This document shows, in pieces, positions 44,623 through 54,114 of a stretch of DNA of 64,000 nt; position 1 is the stretch's first letter, and each line of letters begins with the position of its first letter. The DNA is taken from NCBI GenBank assembly GCA_016710365.1, contig JADJVW010000006.1:165055-229054 (forward strand), read 5' to 3'. Origin of the DNA: Candidatus Caldilinea saccharophila. Lineage in GTDB: Bacteria > Chloroflexota > Anaerolineae > Caldilineales > Caldilineaceae. The notes beneath the pieces are model-generated. The model did no database searches and had not been told where the DNA came from. It saw only the letters and a list, made by a program, of their open reading frames with translations. Made by a program: the position numbers and the translations under genes.

Positions 44623-45694
44623 CTACCCAAGTTCCTGCTGCTTCTGCAGCGCGATGCGCGTCTGCATGCGCGCCTGCATCTGGTCGATGATCACGGCCAA
44701 GACGATGACCAGGCCTTTGATCACCTGCTGCCAGAAGGATGAGACGCCGACCATCACCAGCCCATCGCCCAATACGCCGATCACAAACGCGCCGATGATC
44801 GTGCCGCCGATGCTGCCGCGCCCGCCCGACAGGCTGGTGCCGCCGAGCACGACCGCGGCGATCGCGTTCAGCTCGAAGAACTGACCTGTGGCCGGATGCG
44901 CCGCCACCAACTGCGAGGCGATGATCAGCCCGACGACCGCCGAGCAGAAGCCGCTGATCATGTAGACCAGCAGCTTGACGCGCTTGACCTTGACGCCGGA
45001 CAACTCGGCCGCGCGCTCGTTGCCGCCGATGGCGTAGACCTGGCGGCCAAAGGGCGTGCGCTGCGCCACAAAAGCTGCCACCAGCGCAAACCCAATCATG
45101 ATCCAGATCGAGTAGTTGACGAGGAAGGAGCCGGCGCCCAGCGCCGGGAAGCCGGTGTTGCCCAGTTCGGGCCGGCCGACAAGATTCGGAAAGGTGTAGC
45201 CGTTGTTGATCAGCAGCGCCATGCCGCGCGCCACGTAGAGCATGCCCAGCGTGGCGATAAAGGGCGCCACATTGAAGCGGGTGATGATCAGGCCAGTGAT
45301 GCCGCCCATCAATGTGCCGGCGACGATGGCGATGAACATGATCAGCCATGTGTGCGGGTAAACGATCACACCCAACGATGGCAGGATGATGCCCTTGTTG
45401 ATCAACATGCCGGCGATCATTGCGCTCAAGGCCTACCAGCGACCCCACCGAAAGATCGATGCCGCCGGTCAGGATGACAAAGGTCATGCCGATGCCCAGG
45501 ATGGCGTTGATGGCGACATGTTTCGCCATGATCTCGATGTTTGCCGCCGCCAGGAAGTTGGGCGCGATGATCGTGAAGACGACCACCACCAGGATCAGCG
45601 CGATAAACGCGCGCCCGCGCAGCAGAAGCTGCTGTACGTCGGTCGAGGTAATCCTTCTTGGTTTATTGATCGCAACTGCGCTTGCTTCGCTCAT
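44623..45694 (-). CDS. RbsC-type sugar ABC transporter permease (one frameshift)
   Basis: ATG 45694 overlaps the ATPase stop (ATGA). The first frame encodes FIALILVVVVFTIIAPNFLAAANIEIMAKHVAINAILGIGMTFVILTGGIDLSVGSL. A one-base shift near 45428 leads to AMIAGMLINKGIILPSLG and the remaining membrane helices. The family signature GGTSLSGGRGSIGGTIIGAFVIGVLGDGLVM is present near the C-terminus. The protein would have about eight to ten membrane helices. It forms the channel with the duplicated ATPase. Confidence 0.87.
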
Positions 45695-47328
45695 GCTCTC
45701 CCTGCCTGTGCTTGTGATGTTTCTGCACGTGCGCCGCGTGTGCGCTTGTCGCCGTTTTCGCCCGCGCCATGCCCGATCGCCGACGCGGCCACCAACGCCG
45801 CCTCGCTCGCCTCCTCACGCAGGAACTCGCCCGTGATCTTGCCCTTCGACATGACCAGGATGCGGTCGGACATCGCCATGACTTCCTTCAATTCGGAGGA
45901 AATAAACAACACGCCAAAGCCCTGCTCCGCCAGCCGCTCCATAATCGCAAAAATCTCCGACTTGGCGGCCACGTCGATGCCGCGGCTCGGCTCGTCCAGC
46001 AGCAGAATCTTGGGCGCGGTGAGCAGCCCCTTGGCGACGACCACCTTCTGCTGGTTGCCGCCGCTCAACGACGTGATGATCTGCCCCGGGTCGGCGACCT
46101 TGATCGACAGCCCCTTGATCATCTCGGTGACGGCGGCGCGCTCTTTGCGCTGCGTCAGAAAGAGGCCGTTGAAATAGCTGCGCAGACTGGCGAGCAGCAT
46201 GTTGTGCGCAACGGAGATCGACTGCACCAGCCCTTCGCGCTGGCGATCTTCCGGCACCAGCACGATGCCCGCGCTGATGCGATCGGCCACCGAACTCGCC
46301 GGCAGCAGCTTGCCATCGAGGTAGACCCGCCCGCGCGCCTCCGGCCGCACCCCCGCCAGACATTCAAACAACTCGGAGCGGCCCGCGCCCATCAGCCCGT
46401 AGAGACCGACGACCTCGCCCTTGCGCAGCGTCAAGGTGACATGATCGACCATAAAACCGCCGCCCACCCGCGGCAGCGTCATCTCTTCGATGCGCAATAT
46501 CTCGTCGCCAACTTCGGCGCGCCCCTTGTGAAAGAGATTCGCCGGATTCTTGCCGACCATCTTCTCGATGATCCACGGCACGTCGATGGCGGCCGTGCGC
46601 GCTTCCGCCACCAATTTTCCGTCGCGCAGCACCGTGACATAGTCGCTGATGCGCGTGATCTCTTCCAGCTTGTGCGAGATGTAGATGATCGAGACGCCGT
46701 GCGCCTTGAGGTCGGCGATCACCTTGAAAAGCACCTCGACCTCCGCCGCGCTCAGCGCCGAGGTCGGCTCGTCCATGATCAGAATCCGCACATCCTGCGC
46801 CAACGCCTTGGCGATCTCCACAATCTGCTGCTGACCGATGCGCAGCTCGCTGACCAGGGCATTGGGGTCGATGTCGTGTTCGAGCCGTTGCATCAGGACG
46901 CGTGTCCGCGCGCGCTGCGTCTTCTGATCGACGACCAGCCCCGTCGGCGCCACTTCACGCCCCAGAAAGATGTTCTCGGCCACGCTCAAGTTGGGGCAGA
47001 GATTCATCTCCTGATAGATGATGCCGATGCCAAACTGTTCGGCGTGCAACGGCGAGCGCAGTTGGATCGGCTTGCCGTCCAGCAGCAGCCGCCCGCTGGT
47101 CGGGCGCTCCACGCCGGCGACGATCTTCATCAGGGTCGATTTGCCTGCACCGTTTTCGCCGATCAGCGCGTTGACTGTGCTGCGATAGACGTTGAAATCG
47201 ACGTGGTCGAGCGCCATCGTGCCAGGAAAGACCTTGGTGATCTGCTCGGCGCGCAGCACGACGTCGCCGTCATCTGGAGCGGCGTGCGCTGCGGGCATAG
47301 TCGTCTCGGCGCCGGCTGCATTTGCCAT
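45691..47328 (-). CDS. RbsA/MglA-type duplicated sugar ABC transporter ATPase
   Basis: 545 residues with two ATPase halves. Half 1: Walker A IGENGAGKSTLMKI, signature-region LRIGQQQIVEIAKAL, Walker B ILIMDEPTSALS. Half 2: a degenerate Walker A-like loop GLMGAGRSELFECL (Lys replaced by Arg), signature LSGGNQQKVVVAKGLL, Walker B ILLLDEPSRGIDV. This asymmetry is normal for sugar ATPases of the RbsA group. GGAG of the ribosome site overlaps the DUF2291 stop six bases before ATG 47328. It drives import of the sugar. Confidence 0.92.
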   Translation of the reverse strand: MANAAGAETTMPAAHAAPDDGDVVLRAEQITKVFPGTMALDHVDFNVYRSTVNALIGENGAGKSTLMKIVAGVERPTSGRLLLDGKPIQLRSPLHAEQFGIGIIYQEMNLCPNLSVAENIFLGREVAPTGLVVDQKTQRARTRVLMQRLEHDIDPNALVSELRIGQQQIVEIAKALAQDVRILIMDEPTSALSAAEVEVLFKVIADLKAHGVSIIYISHKLEEITRISDYVTVLRDGKLVAEARTAAIDVPWIIEKMVGKNPANLFHKGRAEVGDEILRIEEMTLPRVGGGFMVDHVTLTLRKGEVVGLYGLMGAGRSELFECLAGVRPEARGRVYLDGKLLPASSVADRISAGIVLVPEDRQREGLVQSISVAHNMLLASLRSYFNGLFLTQRKERAAVTEMIKGLSIKVADPGQIITSLSGGNQQKVVVAKGLLTAPKILLLDEPSRGIDVAAKSEIFAIMERLAEQGFGVLFISSELKEVMAMSDRILVMSKGKITGEFLREEASEAALVAASAIGHGAGENGDKRTRGARAETSQAQAGRA

Positions 47329-47333
47329 GAAAG

Positions 47334-48032
47334 TTACTCCAAAACCTCGACCTGGATCGGGACGACGGTGAGTGTGCTGACGTCGATGTCGATCAGGTTG
47401 AAGGTGCGAATCCCCATCGCACCGTAAAAGCTGATGCGCTTGCCTTCCAGCGCGCCGACATCCAACCCGCCCAATACTTCGCTGGCGATGCGCTTGTTCA
47501 ACTCCGACCCTACCTTGCCGTACTCGGTCTGGTCGCGAAAGTCGCCAAAGTTGATAAAGCCCACTGCATCGCGTGCGGCGGTTTCGTCGCTGGGGATGCG
47601 CGGCCCGCTGTAGAGCTTGACCGTGATCGGGCCATCGTAGCCGTCCAATTGCAGGGTCAACGTTCCCACGCGCGATTCTGTGTCTACAGCCGTCACGACG
47701 CCCGCGCCCTTGACCAGATAGACGTGCGCCTCGCCGACGGTGATGAGACCGTTCTCTTGCGCGATCGCGGTAAGTTGTTCTTTTTTGGCGCGTCCCTCTG
47801 CATCCACCTCAAATTGATTGAGAATGGCGGCCAGGTCGACGGCCTTTTCGGTGACGGTCGGAACGATCTGGCTGCTCCAAATGCCCTCCACAAAGGCCAC
47901 CGGGTCGAAGGCCTCGCTTTGCTGCCTTGCCTCCACCTCGGCGATCGGCACGATGGTCACCGACGACGGCAATACCGCAATAAAGGCCGCCACCAGCACC
48001 AGCGTGATAATCCAGGGTAGGTATTTCTTCAT
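47334..48032 (-). CDS. DUF2291 membrane-anchored protein of sugar ABC operons
   Basis: 232 residues: an N-terminal membrane segment (YLPWIITLVLVAAFIAVL) and an outside domain (FDPVAFVEGIWSSQIVPTV, KVGSELNKRIASEVLGGLDVGALEGKRISFYGAMGIRTFN) typical of DUF2291 (PF10054). Members occur next to RbsABC-type transporters, but their role is not established; an accessory of the transporter is the usual guess. GAGGTG lies upstream of ATG 48032. Gene order DUF2291-ATPase-permease-binding protein is the common arrangement. Confidence 0.85.
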   Translation of the reverse strand: MKKYLPWIITLVLVAAFIAVLPSSVTIVPIAEVEARQQSEAFDPVAFVEGIWSSQIVPTVTEKAVDLAAILNQFEVDAEGRAKKEQLTAIAQENGLITVGEAHVYLVKGAGVVTAVDTESRVGTLTLQLDGYDGPITVKLYSGPRIPSDETAARDAVGFINFGDFRDQTEYGKVGSELNKRIASEVLGGLDVGALEGKRISFYGAMGIRTFNLIDIDVSTLTVVPIQVEVLE

Positions 48033-48095
48033 CGGCTCACCTCGTTGAAAGGCGACAGTCGTTTGTCGAATTGACTGCCGCCCGGTCGATCCTGT

Positions 48096-49583
48096 CTATT
48101 CTTGCAACACCCGCGCCAATGCGTCGCGCCAGCCTGCCAGCAGCGCACTGCGCCGCGCATCAGCCATCGACGGCGTGTAGCGCTGCTCCCCGCGGTGCAG
48201 CGCGCCGAGCGCCTCCGTCGAAGACCATACGCCCACGCCCAGCCCGGCCAGGTAGGCCGCACCCAGCGCCGAGACATCCGTCGATGTGCTGGCCAGCACC
48301 GGGCACTGCACCAGGTCGGCCTGGAACTGCATCAGCAGCGCGTTGGCGCTGGCGCCGCCGTCGGCGTGCAGCGTCGTGAGCGGGATGCTGCACGCTTCCT
48401 GCACCGCGGCGAAGATGTCGCCGATCCGATGAGGCGATCGACTCCAGCGCGGCGCGGGCGAGGTGCGCCGCGCCGCTGCCCAGCGTCAGCCCGTAGATCA
48501 TGCCGCGCGCGCGGGCATTCCACCACGGCGCGCCCAAGCCCACAAAGGCCGGCGCCAGGTAAACGCCCTCGTTGTCAGGGCAGGCGGCCGCCAGCTCCGT
48601 CACCGTCGCCGCGGCGTCTTCCCAGCCCATCAGCTTGCCGAGCCAGGCGATGGTGGCGCCGGTGGCGTAGATATTCCCTTCCAACGCGTAGGTCACCTGC
48701 CCCGGACGCGACCAGGCAATCGTGGTGGAAAGCCCGCGCTGCGAAAGGATCGGCGCCGCGACCGGCGTCATCACGGAAGAGCCGGTGCCGTAGGTCGCCT
48801 TGACCGCGCCCGGCGCAAAGCCGGCGTGCCCGATCAGCGCGGCGTGTGAATCGCCGATCAGCCCGGCGATTGGGATGCCGGCCGGCAGCGCGCCACCCGG
48901 CGCTGTGTGGGCCGGCCACGCCGGTGGATGGCTGTACGATAGGCAGCGCCTGACGCGGGATGCCGAACAGCGCCAGCAGCTCCGCGTCCCACGCCAGCGT
49001 GTGCAGGTTGAAGAGCAGCGTGCGCGACGCGTTGGTCATGTCGCAGGCGTGGACGCGCCCGCCAGTCAGCTTGAAGAGCAGCCAGCTATCGATCGTGCCA
49101 AGACAGAGTTCGCCTTGTTCGGCACGTTGCCGCGCCCCCGGCGTGTTGTCGAGCAGCCAGCGCATCTTGCTGGCCGAGAACATCGGATCGAGCGCCAGCC
49201 CGGTGCGGCGATGGACATCTTCGGCGACGCCCGGCTGCCTGAGCGTCTCGACCAGGGCATTGCCGCGCTGGCACTGCCAGATCAACGCACGGCGCTAATG
49301 GCTCGCCCGTGGCGCGCTCCCACAGCACCACCGACTCGCGCTGGTTGGAAATGCCCAGTGCAACGGGTGTCGACGCGGCATCCGCCAGCACCTCGGCCGC
49401 GCACTGCACGACGCTCTGCCAGATCGCGCGCGCGTCCTGCTCCACCCACGACGGTTGCGGATAGGCAACGCTCAGCGTCGTCGATGCGCGCGCCGTCACC
49501 TGCCCGGCCGCGTCCACCAAAATTGCCTTCGTGTTGGTCGTACCTTGATCGATAGCCAGGATCAATGGCTCGGTAGAATTCAT
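48096..49583 (-). CDS. FGGY-family sugar kinase (broken by about three frameshifts)
   Basis: About 495 codons in total. The start is MNSTEPLILAIDQGTTNTKAILVDAAGQV (phosphate-1 ATP motif) at ATG 49583, followed by ALGISNQRESVVLWERATGEPLAP. Frame moves near 49290 (LIWQCQRGNALVETL follows), near 48900 (GIPIAGLIGDSHAALIGHAGFAPGAVKATYGTGSSVM follows; GDSHAAL carries the conserved Asp region) and near 48428 (EACSIPLTTLHADGGASANALLMQFQAD follows). The family phosphorylates glycerol, xylulose, ribulose or other ketoses. With a fucose-type isomerase and a split transketolase beside it, a ketose such as apulose or a pentulose is a better guess than glycerol. Confidence 0.82.
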
Positions 49584-49654
49584 CGTGCATCGCCTCGAAA
49601 GCGTCGCGTCTCTTTGCTGTGTGTAAGGAGCAGTGGAAACAGCAAACTCGATCA

Positions 49655-49802
49655 GGGAACACAGATAAACGCCGATAGCCTCAGATAAACGCAGATGCTT
49701 TGCTGGCTTTGCTCTTATCTGCGCATATCCGTCTTTATCTGCGCCTATCTGCGTTCTCTCGCTGTCACTCTACTCAAAGTTTTGCACTTGACGGTCTACT
49801 AG
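49655..49802. repeat. 147-bp interspersed hairpin element, copy 2
   Basis: Starts GGGAACACAGATAAACGCCGATAG and ends TTGACGGTCTACTAG like the copy at 16077-16223, roughly 85% identical by eye. It separates the kinase from the transketolase genes, and its final TAG overlaps the stop codon of the transketolase C-terminal subunit (49799-49801). Confidence 0.85.
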
Positions 49803-50755
49803 CTCTGCTTACCCTCCAGCAACGATTCTGCCGTCGCTGCCAGCCCGGCCGGCGTAATCGCATAATGCGCAAAAATCTCCTGCTGACTGCCGGTGTAGGT
49901 GTATTCATCCGGGATGCCCACGATACGCAGCGCGGGCGTCACGCCGGCCTGCATCAGCAACGTCGCCACGCGGCTGCCCAGCCCGCCGTGGACGCTGTGC
50001 TCCTCCACCGTGACAATCGCCGCCACGCGCCGCGCGGTCTCCAGCACCGCGGCTTCGTCGAAGGGGCGCAGGCTGTGAATACTGAGCACCTCGGCGCGGA
50101 TGCCGCGCTCCGCCAGCGCGTCGGCGGCCTGCACCGCGATCTCGACGGTTTCGCCGGTGGCGAGAAACGCCGCGTCGCCGCCGCGGCGCACCGGGATCGC
50201 TTTGCCGATGGCGAAAGGCGTCTCCGGCGCGTGCAGGTGGTGCATTGCCTTCTTGCCCAGCCGGATATACAGCGGCCGCGGGTGGGTGATCGCCGCTTCC
50301 AGCGCGGCACGCGTCTCGAAGTTATCGGCAGGGATCACGATGTCGATGTTGTTGAATGCCTGCAGCACTGCCAGGTCGTGCAGCGAGTGGTGCGTCGTGC
50401 CCAGCGCGCCGTAGCTGACCCCCGCGCTGATGCCCACCAGCTTGACCGGCTGATCCGAGTAGGCCACGTCGTTCTTGATCTGCTCCAGCCCGCGCGCGGT
50501 CAGGAAGCAGGCGGGTGACACGGCAAAGACGCACTTGCCGGAGGCAGCCAGCCCGGCGGCCACACCGACCAGGTTCTGCTCGGCGATGCCCACCTCCACA
50601 ATCTGGGCGGGTAACTGTTTGCCAAAGGCAACCAGACGTCCGGAGCCGCGCGAGTCACTGGTCACGACCAACACATTACGGTCATGTTCGGCCAGCTTGA
50701 GCAGCGTATCGGAAAAGACCTGTTGATTGGGACTACCGGGTTGTAATGGTTGCAT
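49799..50755 (-). CDS. Transketolase C-terminal subunit (pyrimidine-binding and C domains)
   Basis: 318 residues: VFSDTLLKLAEHDRNVLVVTSDSRGSG, IVEVGIAEQNLVGVAAGLAASG (conserved Glu that activates thiamine diphosphate), YSDQPVKLVGISAGVSYGALGTTHHSLHDLAVL, then a C-terminal domain with TVEEHSVHGGLGSRVATLL. It pairs with the N-terminal subunit, which overlaps by 23 bases, to form one transketolase active site. Two-subunit transketolases of this kind are used in specialised pathways such as apulose-4-phosphate cleavage, as well as in some central pathways. Its stop lies inside the 147-bp repeat. Confidence 0.9.
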   Translation of the reverse strand: MQPLQPGSPNQQVFSDTLLKLAEHDRNVLVVTSDSRGSGRLVAFGKQLPAQIVEVGIAEQNLVGVAAGLAASGKCVFAVSPACFLTARGLEQIKNDVAYSDQPVKLVGISAGVSYGALGTTHHSLHDLAVLQAFNNIDIVIPADNFETRAALEAAITHPRPLYIRLGKKAMHHLHAPETPFAIGKAIPVRRGGDAAFLATGETVEIAVQAADALAERGIRAEVLSIHSLRPFDEAAVLETARRVAAIVTVEEHSVHGGLGSRVATLLMQAGVTPALRIVGIPDEYTYTGSQQEIFAHYAITPAGLAATAESLLEGKQS

Positions 50756-51587
50756 AGCGTTCCTGCCAGCGTTCTTCGGCTTGATTCAATTCTGCCAGCG
50801 CGATCGCCAGTTCGGCAGCGGTCGGCACGTGATGGTGCCAGTCGGCGGCGTCTTCGATGAAGCTGACGCCCTTGCCCTTGGTCGTGCGCGCAAGGATCAG
50901 GTTGGGTTTGCCCGCCTCGAACGGCATCTGCGCAAAAACATCGACCAGCGCGGCCACATCGTTGCCGTCGACAGTGCGCACGGCGTAGCCAAACGCCGCA
51001 AAGCGTTCCGCCAGCGGCTCCAACGCCATCACGGTCTCCGTGCGCCCGCTGATCTGCAGCGTGTTGCGGTCGATGATCACCGTGAGATTGTCAAGCTTGT
51101 AGAAGGCAGCGCTCATCGACGCTTCCCAGATCGAGCCTTCGGTCAACTCACCGTCACCCATCAGCGTAAAGACGCGAGACGCATGGCCATCCTGTTTGGC
51201 GGCGAGCGCCATGCCGACCGCAACCGAGAGTCCGTGCCCCAGCGCGCCCGTGTTCTGCTCCACACCCGGCACCTTGCGCGTCGGGTGGCCCACCCAGTGC
51301 GAGCCGGCGCGCCCCATCGTGGCAAGCTTTTCCGCTGGGAAAAAACCCTTGTCTGCCAGCACGGTGTAGAGCGCCTCGACGGAGTGCCCCTTGCTGTGGA
51401 TGTAACGGTCGCGCCCCGCCCACGCAGGATTTTGCGGATCGACGCGCATCACGTGATTGTAGAGCACGTTGAGAATGTCGGTGCAGGAAAGGCTGCCACC
51501 CGTATGGCAAGCGCCGGCCTGCGCAATGCTCGACAAGATCGTCTTGCGGTAGTGGATCGACTTGCGTTCCAGTTCAGGAATTTGCAT
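50733..51587 (-). CDS. Transketolase N-terminal subunit (thiamine-diphosphate-binding domain)
   Basis: 284 residues: SIAQAGACHTGGSLSCTDILNVLYNHVMRVDP, DRYIHSKGHSVEALYTVLADKGFF, GALGHGLSVAVGMALAAK and the thiamine-diphosphate motif MGDGELTEGSIWEASMSAAFYKLDNLTVIIDRNTLQ. It is the first gene of the minus-strand operon, facing the SorC-type regulator, and therefore probably the first to be induced. With the C-terminal subunit it transfers two-carbon units between sugar phosphates. Confidence 0.9.
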   Translation of the reverse strand: MQIPELERKSIHYRKTILSSIAQAGACHTGGSLSCTDILNVLYNHVMRVDPQNPAWAGRDRYIHSKGHSVEALYTVLADKGFFPAEKLATMGRAGSHWVGHPTRKVPGVEQNTGALGHGLSVAVGMALAAKQDGHASRVFTLMGDGELTEGSIWEASMSAAFYKLDNLTVIIDRNTLQISGRTETVMALEPLAERFAAFGYAVRTVDGNDVAALVDVFAQMPFEAGKPNLILARTTKGKGVSFIEDAADWHHHVPTAAELAIALAELNQAEERWQERYATITTR

Positions 51588-51613
51588 GGTTGTCGCCCTT
51601 TCCGGGATAAACC

Positions 51614-51704
51614 TGAATAATTATTCAATTTTGAAATTTGATTCAGTATGAACTATTCTACAGACAGAATCGCACAAGCACAAGCAAATTTGAATAAATA
51701 TGCA
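51614..51704. promoter_or_regulatory. Candidate operators in the transketolase/sorC divergent region
   Basis: A perfect palindrome TGAATAATTATTCA (51614-51627) and a related half, TGAATAAATATGCA (51691-51704), lie between the divergent transketolase and regulator starts; a weaker copy (TGATTCAGTATGAA) lies between them. Their symmetry and position fit binding by the SorC-type regulator. The A/T-rich 51600-51728 stretch also holds the promoters. Confidence 0.6.
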
Positions 51705-51728
51705 TTGGTGAATATCCAGGAGTGACGG

Positions 51729-52712
51729 ATGGCCCAACTAGATGAAATGCGCTTGATTGTGAGGGTGGCGCGCATGTATTACGAGTGGGATGTAAAGCAG
51801 GCGGCGATCGCCAGGCAACTTGGGCTGTCGCAACCGACTGTTTCGCGGCTGCTGCAGCAGGCCAAGAGCGAGGGGATCATCCGTATTTCGGTCAATGTGC
51901 CGCAGGGCATTTACACTGACCTGGAGGAGCAGTTGGTCAAGCAGTACCGGCTGCGCGATGCCATCGTGGTCGATTGCAGCGGTGAGAGCGACGAACGCTT
52001 CATCGAACGGCAGATCGGCGCGGCGGCCGCCTATTACCTGGAGTCGGCGCTGCGCCCAAATGAAGTCGTGGGGATTTCCTCGTGGAGTGCAACGCTGCTG
52101 GCGCTGGTCGACGCGATGCATCCGGCGCCGCGCAAAGGCGATGTGCGCGTCGTGCAGATTCTCGGCGGCGTAGGGTCGCCTTCGGCGGAGGCGCACGCCG
52201 GACGGCTGACCTCGCGCCTGGCGGATTTGCTGGGCGGCGCCGCGATCTACCTGCCCGCGCCGGGGATCGTCGGTTCGGCCGCCGCGATGGAGGCGATCAC
52301 CGCCGATCATTACGTGCGCGGCGCCCTGGATCTATTCGACCAGGTGACGACGGCGCTCGTCGGGATCGGCGCGATTGAGCCATCCAAGCTGCTGGCGGAC
52401 AGTGGCAACCATTTTTCAATTGCCGAATTGGATGAGCTGCGCGCACGTGGCGCGGTGGGCGACGTCCTGCTGCGTTTCTTCGACGCGCACGGTATGCCGG
52501 TCGGTACGCCGCTCGATCAGCGCGTAATTTCGATGCGGCTGGAGCAGTTGCGCCGGGTGGACCGGTCGATCGGCGTGGCCGGCGGCGAGCGCAAGTACCG
52601 GGCTATCCTTGGCGCGGTGCGCGGGGGGTGGGTGAACGTGCTGGTGACCGATCATCTAACCGCGCGCCGGTTGCTCAGTGCGGCCACTGGCGACGACAGC
52701 AAAGAAAATTGA
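51729..52712 (+). CDS. SorC/DeoR-type sugar-responsive transcriptional regulator
   Basis: 327 residues from ATG 51729 (CAGGAG upstream). N-terminal HTH: ARMYYEWDVKQAAIARQLGLSQPTVSRLLQQAKSEGIIRISV. The remainder is the SorC-type effector-binding domain (VVGISSWSATLLALVDAM, VVQILGGVGSPSAEAHAGRLTSRLADLLGGAAIYLPAP, ALVGIGAIEPSKLLADSGNHFS, GGERKYRAILGAVRGGWVNVLVTD). These regulators respond to a phosphorylated sugar. It is divergent from the transketolase operon and should control it through the TGAATAA-type sites. Confidence 0.92.
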   Translation: MAQLDEMRLIVRVARMYYEWDVKQAAIARQLGLSQPTVSRLLQQAKSEGIIRISVNVPQGIYTDLEEQLVKQYRLRDAIVVDCSGESDERFIERQIGAAAAYYLESALRPNEVVGISSWSATLLALVDAMHPAPRKGDVRVVQILGGVGSPSAEAHAGRLTSRLADLLGGAAIYLPAPGIVGSAAAMEAITADHYVRGALDLFDQVTTALVGIGAIEPSKLLADSGNHFSIAELDELRARGAVGDVLLRFFDAHGMPVGTPLDQRVISMRLEQLRRVDRSIGVAGGERKYRAILGAVRGGWVNVLVTDHLTARRLLSAATGDDSKEN

Positions 52713-52731
52713 CAGGTCATGGACTGCACTA

Positions 52732-53763
52732 TTACAGCAATGCAGCAATGAAGTGATCTCGTCCAGCTCCCGGTGGACTGCCGCCAACGCCGCTTGCGCT
52801 TGCCTCACTCTCTTCACGCACGGCCCCTTGCGCCCCCCTTACACGGTCAGCTTCCGATGGAAATTGTGGCGATGACAGCCTCAGGCGTTCCTGCTGGAGG
52901 TTATGGCCTGTGTCGGAAAGGATAGTTAGCTGCGCCGGTGGATAAAGGGCAGCGAGTGCGCGGCCATTTTCCACGCTGGCAACGTGGTCGAGTTCGCCCC
53001 ACAGCACCGTGGTCGGCGTTTTACACTCAGCCAGGCGGCTGGCCAGGGTCTTTTGCTGTGCAGGCAGCCACTTCGCCAGCGCGCGCAAAGTGCGAAAGAA
53101 GGCGCGGCGCTGGTCGTCGTTTCCCACGCGTTCGTTCACTCTACGAAACAAAAAATCCCGGTCCGCCTGCGGCAAGCCATCGAGGTTGGCGTAGAAAGGG
53201 CGCAGGGAGTCATAAGCGGCTTGGGGACTTTTACGCAGCCGTGTGTAGAGCCATTCGCCGAGGCCGGGCGTCAACAGCAGCAGCGTGCTGATGTCCGGTT
53301 TGCGTGTCGGCGCCACCAGCCCGCCGGCCAGCAGCGCCAGCCGCTCCACCCGTTCAGGATGCTCCAACGCCAGCCAGTGCGCTGTGATCGCGCCCAGCGA
53401 GTGCCCGACCACTGCCGCGCGTTCGATGTGGAGCGTGTCGAGCAAGTCGCAGAGCACCGCCGCGTACCAGGGCACGGTGTAAGACGCATCCGGCTTGTCG
53501 CTGCGCCCGAAGCCCGGCAGATCGACCGCCAGCACACGCTGTTGTGCGGCCAGCGCAGGCAACACATGGCGCCATGTATCTGCTTCGTCGCCCAGTCCGT
53601 GCACGAGCAAGAGCGGAGTGCGCCGCGAATCGCCGGGTTGTGCGTCGTAGAGAAAGAGCACGAGCTTGTGCTGCGTCAGCTCGATCCGGCGCACGAACGA
53701 TGCAACTGCTGGCAAGGGCTGCATACCACCATCTACCTGTGATTTGCGCTCAATTTGGGTCAT
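52732..53763 (-). CDS. Alpha/beta-hydrolase-fold protein (C-terminus frameshifted)
   Basis: From ATG 53763. PLLLVHGLGDEADTWRHVLPALAAQQRVLAVDLPGFGRSDKP shows the oxyanion and strand motifs. GHSLGAITAHWLALEHPERV holds the nucleophile serine, VLWGELDHVAS the acid, and LSDTGHNLQQER the histidine. The triad is complete, so it is probably an esterase, lipase or C-C hydrolase; substrate unknown. After QQER the frame goes to LRLSSPQFPSE. A one-base change near 52885 would give RPEAVIATISIGS and a stop at 52847, the normal end for the family. So the last 35-40 residues of the open frame are likely spurious. Confidence 0.85.
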   Translation of the reverse strand: MTQIERKSQVDGGMQPLPAVASFVRRIELTQHKLVLFLYDAQPGDSRRTPLLLVHGLGDEADTWRHVLPALAAQQRVLAVDLPGFGRSDKPDASYTVPWYAAVLCDLLDTLHIERAAVVGHSLGAITAHWLALEHPERVERLALLAGGLVAPTRKPDISTLLLLTPGLGEWLYTRLRKSPQAAYDSLRPFYANLDGLPQADRDFLFRRVNERVGNDDQRRAFFRTLRALAKWLPAQQKTLASRLAECKTPTTVLWGELDHVASVENGRALAALYPPAQLTILSDTGHNLQQERLRLSSPQFPSEADRVRGAQGAVREESEASASGVGGSPPGAGRDHFIAALL

Positions 53764-53981
53764 GGCTTTACCGATTCCTGTTATAAAACGCAATGAGGAC
53801 GACGCCAGCCAGTTCCGATGGACTGAGCTGGACAAAACATCACGTTCCCATTTTTCGTCTTGGAGAGACGCGCGCTGATGATTTCAACCAATCTACCAAC
53901 TGAATTGTAACACGGCTGGATTGATGTCGACCCGCCCTTCTCATTGAGGGGTCCACTGTACGGTTGGGGCGAAGTTATTTT

Positions 53982-54009
53982 GTAGGTCATCGCCTCCGGC
54001 GTGACCTAC
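53982..54009. repeat. Short hairpin GTAGGTCA..TGACCTAC
   Basis: GTAGGTCATCGCC and GGCGTGACCTAC pair around TCC in the 280 bp gap between the hydrolase and the membrane protein. It resembles the dispersed CCTACGGCG hairpins at 21118-21275. The rest of the gap shows no gene. Confidence 0.7.
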
Positions 54010-54114
54010 GATGCCTGCCCCCAACTGACCCACATCCCGCGCTCGACCACAGGGATTGTTGCGGATGCGGGTAGGATCTCAGGCTGCCGTTTGCACCTGT
54101 GGTACACTTGAGCC

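Noticed and set aside
45769..47427. 552-codon open frame on the plus strand opposite the sugar ATPase
   Set aside because: His/Arg/Gln-rich anti-sense text of a strongly conserved ABC ATPase, with no motif of its own. The plus frame at 41398-42912 opposite the GH140-like gene was rejected likewise.
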